Shown here: one piece after another, positions 52,022-63,708 of the stretch
How the letters are laid out: every line of letters begins with the position of its first letter
Position numbering within the stretch: the stretch's first letter is position 1
Assembly: GCA_034766995.1 (NCBI GenBank)
Contig: CM068321.1
Coordinates: 8,322,526-8,386,525 of the forward strand
Origin: Acanthacorydalis orientalis
Lineage: Eukaryota > Arthropoda > Insecta > Megaloptera > Corydalidae
Direction of reading: 5' to 3'
DNA length: 64,000 bases
Made by a program: the position numbers and the translations under genes
Notes under the pieces: generated by a model
Database searches by the model: none
Seen by the model: only the letters and a program-made list of their open reading frames with translations
Told to the model about the DNA's origin: nothing

Positions 52022-54566
52022 GTAAGTTTTATTATTATTATTTATCCATGTTGTTTGAGAATGAATGTATTTTTCACTGATTGGTAGTTGTGAGTATCGA
52101 AATTACGATATTGATTAAATTGTAACATAGCGACTTCTAAACAGTTCCAACGAGCACGGTAAACAAAATTGAACAGAGGTTGTTATTGAAATTAATCAGT
52201 AAAGAACTCATTTATTATGTAGTATTTATTTGTTCAAGTATGTCTGTAGTTTGAAGAATCACTTCTTTCTAGTAAATTAAACCGGATAACAAGTAAATAA
52301 CTTTTTTCCTAGCCGAAGAACCATGCATTACCTACTCTTTTAAGCATTTGAGTTTTCTGCACAGCCCAAAGTAATTAACTGAATCACATTTTTACAATTA
52401 AAAGGCAGATTTTTTAGTATTTATACAATTATTACATTAATTAAAATATTCCTGCCGTTGATTTTTTGTTCTATTTTGTTTATAGAACCAATTTATCTTC
52501 ATTGTCAGAAATAAACAATTATTATATTTGAACTATACTTGTTTTAGTAGCGCTTTTTTACAGTAGAGATATCTGAGAGTAAGCTTTATTGGGATTTATT
52601 ACAGACATTGTTTAGGTTTTGTGGAAAATAATCTATAATTTATATTTTATGTAACAATTGCACACCAAATTTTGTGTACCCTTAGAATAACCTTCGATAT
52701 TTATTAGCAATTTCTTCCTCTGTAGTCTTCCAAACAAGACTGAGTAATTTATTTTTATCCCATCATTATATGAATGAGTCATAAATCAATCGACAAAAAT
52801 TATGGGGGGGGAGGTGTAAAAATTAATTTTGTGCCTTTAAGTTGAATCAGTTATCTCTATTTTAAATTAAAATATTTTCTCTTTGTTCAGGTTTTTGAAA
52901 TTCAGTCTTAACATTTAAAAAACACTATATATTTTGGCTAAGCAGTTGAAATAACCTCACAAAACAGTAGTCAACACAATAGTGTCCAAAAAGTAGCATA
53001 TTTCAACTTTGGGGGAAATTGTTGAGATATATAAAACATGCAAAAAATGCTAAAACAGTGGCGAAGTCCGAAAATGCGTTAAAACTTCATTGACTCACAT
53101 CCGCCATCTTTTTTCGGCAAGGGATTCGTTAATTACCCGACATATGGAGCGAAGATATGCAAAAGAATGTGGGATATTTTTAGGATTGAAATATATTCCA
53201 TTTTTATATATTTATTAAATATGTATATATTAATAGTCTTCAAGAATGTATCAAGTTTATATATATATATATGTATGTATATAAAAATTTGCCTCAAAAT
53301 TAGATATGATCATCAATGTTCAAATACCCACTTACAATTACTAAGATAATATCAATATTAAAAAAGAACAATACTTTTATTTGAATAACATTGATGTTTT
53401 CAGCATCAATCATTCGGGGTATATAAATACTATACTTATATTTTGATTAGAGTCAAGCTAATCCTTTGACGTATGTTGTAGAAGGAGGAGGTATTTCGTC
53501 ATCGATTTAGTCCCCTCACATTATTCAAATTATACTTTATATATAAAATAGGCAAGCTAACAGGGATTAACGTGCAAAAACGAAATCAGTGTTAGCAGAG
53601 AAGCTATTTAAGCTTTAGTTATGTATAGTAAACCGATAAATTTCAAAAGGTTGAGAACGCTCAAGAAAATTGAAATTTTATGATTTTTTTCAAAAATTGA
53701 ATAATTATATACTTGCGTTAAATTCTATGGTTTTTTATGTGAAAGAATAAAATATTTTAAGATTAAAAGAAAGCACTGCCATCAATACATCGGTTTATTG
53801 AAGGAATCTAATATATAACATCAGTGAACATTGACACTAGAGTATTAATGTTCTACGTCTAACCTTCGTTAAAACTGAATGTGAAATTAAACTCTATAAA
53901 AGTTCTCAAATAACAACTTTTTATTTTTTTATAGTAACAAAAGCAGAAGACAAATTAACAAACATCAAAGACGCATTAAAGGTATTCGAGGAATGGTTAG
54001 GAAGATTTGAAAAAATGAATCTATCTAAAGAGAATATGGCTTACCTACCTCTTGCTACCGTCGAAGTGTTCGCTCCATTACAATCTCACTACGACTTCGA
54101 CAACTCGAAATTTATTCAAGCATACAAGAAAGCTGCCGAAAGCGACTATAAACGTTTAAGAACTGTCGAAAGTGCTGACGGTGAACCAACATGGGACATT
54201 GTACGAAATACGAATCTGAAGAAGCTACGGAAAGAGATGGAATCTAACGATTTGGATTTGTGGAATGAAGATGGTGTTCCGACTAAAATACACGCACAGA
54301 TGATTATGTGGGCATACAGTCCAGAAAATAGTAAGATTAAAAAGACTCTAGGCAGTTTAGAAGAGAAGATACAGAAGTTGTGCCCGGTCAAGAAATCAGA
54401 TGCAAGCGACGACGATACTAAAGCTGATAACAAGAAAGAGAAATCGTTGAAGAGGAAATCTGGCGGTGAAGACAAATCGACCGATTCCGAAGAAGAAGAA
54501 ACTCCTCAGAAGAAGAAACGATCAAGCTCTTCAGATGAAGACGACGACGATGACGAAGAGGATTAA
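51865..54566 (+). CDS. Uncharacterised 262-residue protein with charged C-terminal tail, two coding exons
   Basis: Exons 51865-52021 and 53935-54566 (donor GTAAGT at 52022, acceptor TATAG at 53934) join to 263 codons including TAA. I do not recognise the family. Residues 1-185 look folded and soluble: FKDKDKALETIKALE, an IGRANRTLS segment, FEEWLGRFEKMN, TVEVFAPLQSHY, EPTWDIVRNTNLKKLR and MIMWAYSPENSK. Residues from about 205 are low complexity: Asp/Glu/Ser/Lys-rich with KRKSGG and QKKKRSSSS (possible nuclear localisation signals), ending in a run of D and E. A nuclear chromatin- or RNA-associated protein is a guess. No signal peptide or membrane segment. The ATG is the first codon after an acceptor (CAG at 51862-51864), so the gene has an upstream noncoding exon. 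Confidence 0.9.
52809..53250 (+). mobile_element. Tc1/mariner derivative, C-terminal part
   Basis: Left end AGGTGTAAAAATTAATTTTG, then sequence parallel to the element at 12331 in inverse orientation. The coding remnant HPPSFFGKGF-NYP resembles a mariner transposase C-terminus. The right end is lost. It sits in the intron of the uncharacterised gene. Confidence 0.6.
53935..54566 (+). CDS. Uncharacterised gene, coding exon 2
   Basis: Residues 53-262 and TAA at 54564-54566. It starts with two bases completing an isoleucine codon, then TKAEDKLTNIKDALKVFEEW. It holds most of the folded part and the whole acidic tail. Confidence 0.9.
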
Positions 54567-54618
54567 ACATTGATTATTAACGAATATGTATGACCTCTGC
54601 ATAAAAAAATCACGTAAT

Positions 54619-54640
54619 TGTTATTATTATTATTATTATT
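54619..54640. repeat. (TTA)n microsatellite in 3' UTR
   Basis: Seven consecutive TTA units about 50 bp after the stop codon. Confidence 0.8.
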
Positions 54641-54828
54641 GATACATTTATCAGAAAATGTAAATAATTTACAGAATGGATGTCTTTCATTTGAACGAAA
54701 TCGAATGATAAAAAAATTAAACAGAATGTATTTGTTGTTGATCAGTACTTGCAAAGATTTTATAATAGGATCAGAAAGTCGGTAAAAATTTGTTACTTGT
54801 ATATCTCATTGTTGATTTAGCTCGATGT

Positions 54829-54834
54829 AATAAA
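54829..54834 (+). promoter_or_regulatory. AATAAA polyadenylation signal of the uncharacterised gene
   Basis: Canonical hexamer about 265 bp after the stop. A second AATAAA follows at 54902. Confidence 0.55.
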
Positions 54835-54909
54835 TTGTCTGTTGAATGTGTAGCGTATAATATTTTCTTGACCACTTTTATTGGTCAAGAGGATTTCTAC
54901 AAATAAATA

Positions 54910-55644
54910 TTTTAACTGTTGTTACTGTACAAATACCTGTTTCATCGTATTTTTGTAAATACATCAAATTTACACAAAAAACAAATTTGTGTGTGTATAT
55001 ATATACACACATACATACATACAATATTACATATAAATGTGTACACATTTTTTTCTGTACGCACAAAAATATTTTGTTAATATCAATCAGTATGTTAATT
55101 TTTTTAATAAAAAAAAATATTGACGTATGATTTAAATTTCTTTATCAATATTTCTACATACCCTTTTCACGAAACTTGGAAACATTTCAGATCATCAATG
55201 ATACGAATATTTAAAATCATCTAAAAATAAAGGAATTTTGTTACTTGTGTTATTTGTAACTATTTGAATTGTATAATAATTCTGGATATTTCTATATAAC
55301 TTGTCATTCTCATTTGCAGGTTTTAATAATAATACAATGAACTGTTAGAAATAGAAGAGTTGCATTATCATCCTGTACCACAGAGAACGTTCAAGTAGTG
55401 AGTCAATTTTTGATTACAGGAAGTGTTAAACCAATTCGGATATAATGATTTTTTTAAAAATCAGATTTATGGAAAATTGATTCTGAAAAGGAATAACTAA
55501 CGTGACTAGAAGAAATCGGGAAAGTCGTTAATATCATAAAGTAAGGTTTGAAATTTATAGAAGACTTATTGAGAGTCGTTTAAAGCAATAACAATTAAAT
55601 CACTCTCAATGTACATAACTAGAAATATTTTAGATATGTTTTAT
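54910..55644. other. Intergenic, no gene seen
   Basis: AT-rich, with short (AC)/(AT) repeats near 54990-55025. No supported gene. Confidence 0.5.
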
Positions 55645-55850
55645 GATATTCCGCAAATTAATTTTCACTTTCACAGCCCCACAAGATTGTTCTAGATTTT
55701 TTTTGTACTTTCAGCATTCTGAAAATGATAGAATTGCCATTAAAATAGCATGAAAAGAGATCAAAAATAATCATTCAGTTATTTTGATCAAAAAATATTG
55801 TTTTAATTTATGAGAGAGTAAGAAATTTATTTGGGAAATTGAATTTAATT
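55645..55850. mobile_element. Foldback family copy
   Basis: A short left part (AATTAATTTTCACTTTCACA) and a right arm (AAAATGATAGAATTGCCATT, GTTATTTTGATCAAAAAATA, GAAATTGAATTTAATTAC). Confidence 0.6.
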
Positions 55851-56360
55851 ACATTTCCAGAATTGAATTACAAAAAAAAACATTTAATCAAAGTTATTTA
55901 GTATTGTTGCTTATATGAATTTCGATGACGACTATTCTATCTATATAATAAAAACCCATATTTCACGTCACTGTCCGCAGGACAAAGCCCATGGTAACAA
56001 GAAATGTTTGCTTTGTCAGCTTATAGGTTTCATGTTTAATTCAGCAAGTTTCTTTCTTATATATTATGTTATAAAAACCAATAAACATTGTTTTCTCTAT
56101 TTTATCGTCAAATTTGACGGGTCATATACTAATATATTTTCCAACATACCTATTAATATGTGCTATGCCATTGTAATTTATTGTATTTTATCAGTACATT
56201 TATTTTTTACTATTTTTTATGCAACTAAATAAACAAGTAAGTAAGTAGTTATTGAATTGTATTACGTGTGGTATACAAAATCGTAATACATTTTCAGAGC
56301 TATTGCTTAACTCCAATCATTTCTAGGGTTCAACATTTTTTTTTCAGATTAAATACGAAA

Positions 56361-56446
56361 AGTATGCAATGCCTAAATGCAAGCTCTGCTTTTTGGACAC
56401 CATCGTGTTCACTATAATTTTGTAAGGTTATGCCAACTGTTTAGCT

Positions 56447-56512
<66 letters not shown>

Positions 56513-56600
56513 GTATATTAAAACGATGAAAAAATATTTTAATTTAAACCGAATTATGATTGATTCAATTTAAATACACATAATTAATTTCTACACGTAT
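56361..56600 (-). mobile_element. Tc1/mariner derivative, 5' part, split by (TA)n
   Basis: Matches the left-transposon half of the element at 12331 in the same orientation (GCTGCTTTT/GCTCTGCTTTTTGGACACCA, AATTATGATTGATTCAATTT), with a 60-bp (TA)n tract at 56450-56512 inside. Confidence 0.5.
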
Positions 56601-58060
56601 TAATAATATTGAAAATAAACTTATTTTACTAAATTAGTAGATTTAAACTGATCAAAACACTGTTATTAACGTTTTCATGAATTGTTGTTAGAAGATTGAG
56701 CCGCTAGTTTCAACGTTTACGAATTTTATTCATAATCTGAAGAAAATACTTAAAAAAATATAAATGATATATTTCAAATAATAAGGACAATCAATAAAAA
56801 ACAAAAATAATGCCAAATGTCTATTAAATTTCGACAAGCACACGTTACCTCTCTGCATTCGGCCGACAAAAGAATTTACGGTAATTAAAAATAGAACTTT
56901 AATTCAATCGTGAATATTTTTTCTTAACAGCCACTTAATATGACTGTATTATGTAATAAAAATCACATTAATTGATTAGTAATGTTATTTCTAATAAATA
57001 CAAAAATAACTGGCCTTTTGCTTCAATCAACGTGAAACTGTTTTGCTCGAAAACAATGAAAACATGTTGTAATACTTCGTGTACCATTGTATTAAACAAT
57101 TACAGTCTGAAATTCTTTTAAGTTATTTATTTTTTGAGCACTATAAAAGTATTTACAAAAGTATCACTTTTATAATAAAATATATCTATAAATTAATGAT
57201 ATACATATAATTATTACAAATTGTATAAAGTAGTACAATATCAATGATACTATAATATTTTTTTCAATTTTCGTGTGTTACTACAGAGTTTTAATGTTTT
57301 CAATGCAACTAAAATTTAAACATTATAAATAAAAAAACTTTGTATACAATTAATACACTTCAAATTGACAAGATAAGACTGAATGAAAGCCACTCAAATT
57401 ATATAAATTATTACAATATTTACTAATCATTCGAAAAAGCATTGTTCTTATATATATACATATATATGAACTTTGATACGTACTTTAAGGTATTCTTAGT
57501 ACCCGGATGTATTAAGATAGTATTTATCAATAAGAATTAAAAAAATCTACCTACAAAATCTATCTAGAGGAGATACATTTCAAAATGGAAATTATTCATT
57601 TAGTAAATATCATGTGTTATTGACTGATATCAGAAATGAATCGATATTTATAGGAAAAAAAGTTTACATACGATAATACAAACTATTTTTATTGTCATAA
57701 TACTTTTCATATTGATTTCAAGTATACATATATTATGTTTAAATTGTCAAATAAAACATTTAAAAACAGTTTAGATAATTTTGAAACATGAATACAGATT
57801 TGTTGAATGCAGATTGTTTACAAAAATATATTTCAAATTTCGCGAATGTCTGTATTTTATTGATAAAAATTCTATAAACTCTCAATATGATCATTGTTCC
57901 CGGACGTTCTAATCAGAAACTTAACAAAATTTCTGTAGCGTTTAGAAACAATAAATAAATGTTTTGAACAAAATAAAAATCATAAATTTAATGTAAATTT
58001 TTGTAAGATTTATTAATTTCCATTGAGAAATTCTAAAATAAGTATCATTTTATTATAATG
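56601..58060. other. Gene-free stretch
   Basis: AT-rich sequence without supported genes or repeat borders. Confidence 0.5.
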
Positions 58061-58086
58061 AATATATATATATATATATATATACA

Positions 58087-59575
58087 CAGTCGAATTTCGA
58101 CTTTCGCGAGTTTACAATCAATAATCAAATGGAATTTTTTTGGAGTTTTGTGGCCTACTGTGTAAAATCACAGACAACGCGCATAGTCTAGAAATTGTGC
58201 AATAAAATATCAACTGTAATCATGGATCTAAAAGGTACCGCTTCTACTGGTTCTGGAAGTGCTCCCAAGAGGAAAAGAAAGTGAAGACCTTACAAGAAAA
58301 GATCGAATTATTAGATATGCTTCGCATAGCGAAGTCAGCTGCTGCGATTGCCCACCAGTACGGCATCAACAAGTCAACCGTAAGGTGTATCAAAAAAAAA
58401 AAGAAAATTGCAGCTGCATCAATAGGCGCAAAGACTCTGTATCAGGTACGAGATCCATATATCTCTTGTGTACAAAGTGCTACTTTTATGTGGCTGCAGG
58501 ATTGATATTAATCCTTATCGGTCGGATGGCCCCAAACAGGAACCAATAGCAGCAGGATATTTAGTCATATGTTGCCACACAGAAACCATGTTGATCGAGT
58601 GTCCGCTCACTCGAGATATCCTTTTTTAATTAATAAGAATTTTATTGTATGGATTTTTTGTACTATTTCCTGGGGTCTGGAAGTGAGTGCTACAAATGCG
58701 TACATTTTATATAAACTCTGTGAAGAAAGAACAGGCAATAAACCAATGATTCATTTGCAATTTGTCGTAAAATTGGTAAAACAACTTATTGGTGATTTTC
58801 AGTTACAACTGTTAGACGGCAACGTACAATTTCCAATCCTCAGTAACGATTGAATGGAAAATTTCATGAACTAAACCAACGATCCTATAGAAAGAAAAAC
58901 GGTTGTGTAGTTTGCTCCAAGAGATTTTTTAATTAGATTTTTTTGTCAAACTTCCGATGACCATCCAGGGTTCCATGTTGGAGAATGTTTTTCACGATAT
59001 CATATATTATCTGACTATAAAAAATAACGAAACAAATACCCAATAAACAATTCTTAAGTGTTTATGTAAAAATGGGTTGTTTTCTTATTGACATTTATAA
59101 TAATAGTAACAAATATTAAAAAACTGTTAAACTGTTGAAAAAACTCAGACCTAGAAGAAATGTTCTGTAAAAACAAACTGATCGATAAAGGTTAAAAGCG
59201 AATTCCTTTAAATTCAAATATGATAAGAGGAAAGGCGAAGTCTCTATATGTTTCTATAAATGAAAGGGAAGGCGAAGGATCTAGTTCTACAGAGTTTCTT
59301 GCCAGCATAGGCTGGTTTGATAATTTTAGAAAAAAGTTTAAGCTACGTAATGTGAAAATTACAGAAGAACAAGCCTCTGTTAACAAGAGGCAGCTAATAA
59401 GTTTCCTGACACCTTAAGGGTACTTATTAAAGAAAAAGAATATGAATCAGAGCAGGTATTCAACGCCGATGAAATCACTCTGTTTTGGAAGAAAATACCA
59501 CAGAGGACATTCATTAGCAAAGAAGAGAAGCTAGCACCAGGCTTTAAAGAAGGTAAGGATAAACTTAAATAATTT
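58087..59575 (+). mobile_element. Tigger/pogo element, interrupted and 3' truncated
   Basis: The left terminus CAGTCGAATTTCGACTTTCG is the Tigger type. Transposase remnant: a CENP-B-like N-terminal HTH (KRKRKVKTLQEKIELLDML, then AHQYGINKSTVRCIKKK) up to FMWLQD near 58500. It resumes at 59196 with KRIPLNSNMIRGKAKSLY, EREGEGSSS, GWFDNFRKKFKLRNVK and, after a frameshift, FNADE and FWKK. The 3' third and right TIR are missing. Confidence 0.8.
58512..59191 (+). mobile_element. piggyBac remnant nested in the Tigger element
   Basis: Flanked by TTAA at 58508-58511 and 59192-59195. The ends TCCTTATCGGTCGG and the inverted CCTTTATCGATCAG form degenerate TIRs. Coding remnant: SATNAYILYKLCEERTGNKP, HLQFVVKLVKQLIGDF, then a cysteine-rich end (CVVCSKR, CQTSDDHPGFHVGECFSRYH) typical of the piggyBac C-terminus. 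The catalytic region is deleted. Confidence 0.85.
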
Positions 59576-59690
59576 TACTGCTATCTAAATAAATGTAGTA
59601 ATGCATCACGGACTGTACGTGCATTGGATTGCTTTTCTCTCTGTGTGTATTAACCTACATTGTTGATACTGTTATTTTATATCTATATCT

Positions 59691-59958
59691 TTCTATATAT
59701 ATAAAATCAAAATTATCCACAAAAAATTTTCGATGACGTCGAGGTTTCATGGTATTTTTATCTTATATAAATCTGTTTATATGTTTATCTCATATATAAA
59801 ATAGCAACGTTGTAAGTTGTCTACGATAATGATTATATAGGCATTAGTTTTGAAAAATATGTTTATTGTTTCGTTCGTTTACATGTAGAGGCTTATAATT
59901 GACAAATAGGCAAGCGCAGCGAGCCCGGAGGTTTGTGAGTAGGGGGCGAAATCCCTTA

Positions 59959-59961
<3 letters not shown>
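59691..59961 (+). mobile_element. Non-autonomous Helitron-like element
   Basis: Possible 5' end TCTATATATATAAAATC. The 3' part has AGGCAAGCGCAGCGAGCCCG, a hairpin-like GGGGGCGAAATCCC and ends CTTAG before T, with no TIRs. The 3' part is shared with 19255-19402. Confidence 0.55.

Positions 59962-60018
<57 letters not shown>
59958..60018. repeat. (TA)n microsatellite
   Basis: Lies between the Helitron-like 3' end and the foldback element at 60016. Confidence 0.9.
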
Positions 60019-60021
<3 letters not shown>

Positions 60022-60426
60022 AAATATTTTTTCTCTCATCCCACAAACCACAAAAATATGTAATCAAAAATGTTCAGTAATTATTGTTCATTATTTATGT
60101 ATTTCGACGGCGATGTCATAATTCTCAGAATGGTAAAGAACAGCATAAGTAGCATTCAAAATAATTAATAAATTATTTTTGATACGCACATTTAATGACA
60201 ATACCATTATCTATAGAGAACTAAAACTTTTTCTCAATGCCATCAGCCTCGCAGCGCAAAGGCTTTTCGTTCTTGAGCGCTCTGTGGATAATGGCATAGC
60301 CATCGAAACGAGCATAAGCAACAATCAAAAATATTTAATAATTAATTATTATACATTTATGATTAGAATTTTTGTAGTTTGTGGAATGGCCGAAAAATTC
60401 ATCTGTGAAAGTAAATTTAGCCACAT
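60016..60426. mobile_element. Foldback element, two arms
   Basis: The left arm (CTCATCCCACAAACCACAAA, ATTTCGACGGCGATGTCATA, TTCTCAGAATGGTA) is inverted in the right arm (GGATAATGGCATAGCCATCG, ATCTGTGAAAGTAAATTTAG). The left border is a (TA)n tract. Confidence 0.7.
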
Positions 60427-60572
60427 TACGCAAGTTACATTATTCTAACGCATTCTCCTTATAAAATTCCATTTATTACCCTAATCTTAATATCAAGTTT
60501 AAATATGCTTACAACTACTCTATCGATTATTTTCAACGCTATCATCTATGTATATATATATATATATATATA

Positions 60573-61184
60573 CATTTTTGTTAATTAGATCAACAATATT
60601 TTCAATGGTTTGCATTTATACGTATTCAGGGAGTTCTTACATCATTATTTTAAAATCGTATTTATTCTACATTGATAAACAAAAAAAATTCGTAATAATT
60701 ATACCAAATGAAATTCGTAGTATACATGACTCATATATTTCGGTCAAGACTGATAAAATTTAAATTAACTCTTTGCTGAAATATTAAATAAACAAATCTT
60801 TGTATATTTTATCGAAAATCTAATTTTTAAACGAAACTGTTCAAATATGTTGACCGTTTGAATAGCATCTTAATTATTGTATGTAAATATTGAAGAATGT
60901 ATTGGAGATGCAATTTCAGATAAATGTAAAATTGTAAATTCACGAATATTGGTAATTTGTAAATATTAACACAAGTTGTAGGTAAAATATGTGTTACTGG
61001 ATGGCCTAAGTTTGGATTAAGGAATAGTTATTTTCTTTTTAAACGATAATCTTAGATGCATTTATAATAAAACATTTGAATATTTCTGATGATTGTAATT
61101 TAGTTAATATTATTGACTTAATATTTTTATTTATTAGTATATTCGTTGGGTACTTTTACAGGCTAATCAATGTATAACAGCACA

Positions 61185-61189
<5 letters not shown>
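60573..61189. other. Gene-free stretch
   Basis: AT-rich, no gene or recognisable repeat. Confidence 0.5.

Positions 61190-61241
<52 letters not shown>
61190..61241. repeat. (TA)n microsatellite
   Basis: About 52 bp, some 75 bp left of the mariner end at 61318. Confidence 0.9.
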
Positions 61242-61243
<2 letters not shown>

Positions 61244-61317
61244 CAATATTTATGATGTTACCAACTAAAATTTGTTTATTTTTTCTTTGAAATTTATTCT
61301 TTCATCTTCAAGTCACG

Positions 61318-61470
61318 TGTAAAAATTAATTCGGTGCCTTTTTTATAGAAAATTAATGTGTATTTTCTGAAAAATGAAATACATTTCAATCCGCAAAATA
61401 TTTCTAATTATTATATACAACTTTGCTCCATTTGTTAGCTAACTGACGAATCCTTATCAAAAAAAATGAG
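61318..61470 (-). mobile_element. Tc1/mariner derivative, one end
   Basis: GTGTAAAAATTAATTCGGTG followed by GCCTTTTTTATAGAAAATTA and CTAACTGACGAATCC, parallel to the left part of 12331-12500. The other end is absent. Confidence 0.6.
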
Positions 61471-62110
61471 CAAGCTTTAAATCATGTACACACATCAAAT
61501 TCCGTGAGAATTATATAAGGAAATAGAAACAAATCTTGTAAGGACTAATGAATATGCTTTATAAAAAGTTCGATTTTCAAACTTTCCTTTTTTTTATAGT
61601 CTATTTAAATGTTGGTTAAACGTGATTTTATTAAATTTTGTAGAAAAATCAAACAAATTCATATGTTTGATTCCCTCTCTCAATCAGAATATTCGATAAA
61701 TTCTGAACTAAATTTGAAAATTCAAATACACGAGAGTACTGCTATCTAAATGCATGATGCTTTTTATTATAGAATATATCATTGGAATTACAATGCTCTC
61801 TAATACAGATACAAATTACATGCTCTATAACTTTACATATAACAATGTACACAATTTTTAATATTTTTTTTTGTAAAGTTTATATATTATATAAATAGAC
61901 GAAAAAAATTATACAATACGCAAAAATATGTTGAAAATAATCATATCAGGATACCCCATCTCACTCTATACTGTTTTAGAAAGTATTTACCAAAAATAAA
62001 TGTTATACATCAATCTTTACAATGGTTTAATTGCAATGCAGGTATCAAAATATATGTTGACATCATTTATCTAACTAAAAAAAATATAAACATTGTATGA
62101 TGGTACCGTT

Positions 62111-62113
<3 letters not shown>
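61471..62113. other. Gene-free stretch
   Basis: AT-rich, no gene or recognisable repeat. Confidence 0.5.
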
Positions 62114-62154
<41 letters not shown>

Positions 62155-62266
62155 CTCTAATATAAAATATCGTAATTAATAATTACTGTTAATTATGTTT
62201 GTATTACAGAAAAAATATCTCATATTTATTTATCTATCTCTCTCTCTATATATATACATGTATGTA

Positions 62267-62298
<32 letters not shown>

Positions 62299-62344
62299 TT
62301 TATATATATATATATACATATATATATATTTATATATATATATC

Positions 62345-62379
<35 letters not shown>

Positions 62380-62380
62380 T
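62114..62380. repeat. Two (TA)n tracts and a degenerate TA/GT array
   Basis: Pure TA at 62114-62152, then an imperfect array from 62234 ending in a GT run near 62380. Confidence 0.85.
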
Positions 62381-62740
62381 AAAAATATTCGTGCAGTTAG
62401 AACATTAAAAAAAGATTATTTGTTATTGAAAAATGAAAATGAAAAGCTAAATTTTTCATATTTTGTTATTTATTAAAGTATATTTAACAACTTTGTGTAA
62501 TAAAAAATAAAATAGTTTATTTTAAAAATACTTAAACGAAAAATTAAACAAAAGATAACGAAATAGACACACAAAAGTTCATACGGGTAAAAATATTTTA
62601 ACATCTAGTTATGATTAATAATTAAATCGAGTTATGATTAATTTTATTTTCCGATAGAGGACCAATTTTTACACTAGAGAATAAAAATTTTATTATAGAT
62701 CACTTTTATTATTTTATTATAGTACCATTAAACTATTATT

Positions 62741-62950
62741 ATAGAAATGACTTAACGATACCATTATCCTCAAAGCGCTATGGTACAAATTTTTTTCTAC
62801 TACGGAACTATGTGGATAATGTCCAAATGCCCAGTAGCAACACTTAAAAATGATCAATAATCGTTCACAGAACAATTTTGAGCACAAAATTTGTTTGTTG
62901 TTTTAGGGTAAGAAAATAACTAATTTATGAAATTGAATTTAGCCGGCCCC
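62741..62950. mobile_element. Foldback family copy
   Basis: A short left segment (GATACCATTATCCTCAAAGC, GCTATGGTAC) and a right arm (GTGGATAATGTCCAAATGCC, AATGATCAATAATCGTT, GAAATTGAATTTAGCCGGCC). Confidence 0.6.
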
Positions 62951-63450
62951 ATGACTCTATTCCAGCTAATATCTGTTAACGAAAATACTGATTCATAGGT
63001 AAATATTAATCTATACAAAATAAATTTATGACCTATGATCAAATGCAGAGATCATATGCTGATATGACGCCAAATGTGTTAGTGCTGTGTAGGAACTTTA
63101 GTTTTATCCATAACATTATGAACAAAAATATGTATTCAAACATTTTAAAATAAAATTTAAAGATCAATGTTCAAAAAGTAACGATTACAATTTTTTTTTA
63201 TTTTTTATCAAAACAATGACCTGTACCGTTTTATAATGATCAACCGTCAAAAAATGATCACCTATAATTCTACATATGCTATAATATCTCATCAGAATTT
63301 ATAGCATGTATTTTTTTCACTTCATATATTTCAGTTTTAAACTGATCTCAGAATGGAAGTATATTTTTATATTGGCTTAAAGGATTATAATTAGTTTTTA
63401 CTGTTATATTTATAAATACATTGTTTTGTACCTGTGATCCCGTTAATATG

Positions 63451-63708
63451 TTGTCTTGGAGGTCTTTTTCCTGTAAGATCAGCTGTAAGTCTGTTTTTCG
63501 CGACCGGTTTCGTCTCGCATGCCACCTTCAGGCGGGTTTCTAAGACTATTTCGGGTTATGATCTATTTATATTAATATTAAGGATATGTGGTTTATTTTA
63601 TAGTTTTAAATTAAGTATTCAAAATCCACCTGCAAATGGCACACGAGACGAACCCGATTGCGGAGAATAGACCTACAGCTGACATGTAGGAAGAAGTCCT
63701 CCAGGACA
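63451..63708. mobile_element. Long-arm hairpin element
   Basis: Arms of about 95 bp: CTTGGAGGTCTTTTTCCTGT, CAGCTGTAAGTCTG and GGTTTCGTCTCGCATGCCAC at the left. The inverted right arm has GGCACACGAGACGAACCCGA, AGACCTACAGCTGACATG and GAAGAAGTCCTCCAGGACA. Far more GC-rich than its surroundings. A 237-nt open frame inside it is a by-product of the hairpin. Confidence 0.75.

Noticed and set aside
54146..54475. A 109-codon minus-strand frame
   Set aside because: It is the antisense shadow of the second coding exon of the uncharacterised gene.
55915..56232. A 105-codon frame, and a Helitron-like start at about 55937
   Set aside because: The frame is AT-driven. The TCTATATAATAAAA-like start has no matching 3' end nearby.
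63434..63670. A 78-codon frame
   Set aside because: It lies inside the hairpin element, and its length reflects the GC-richer arms.
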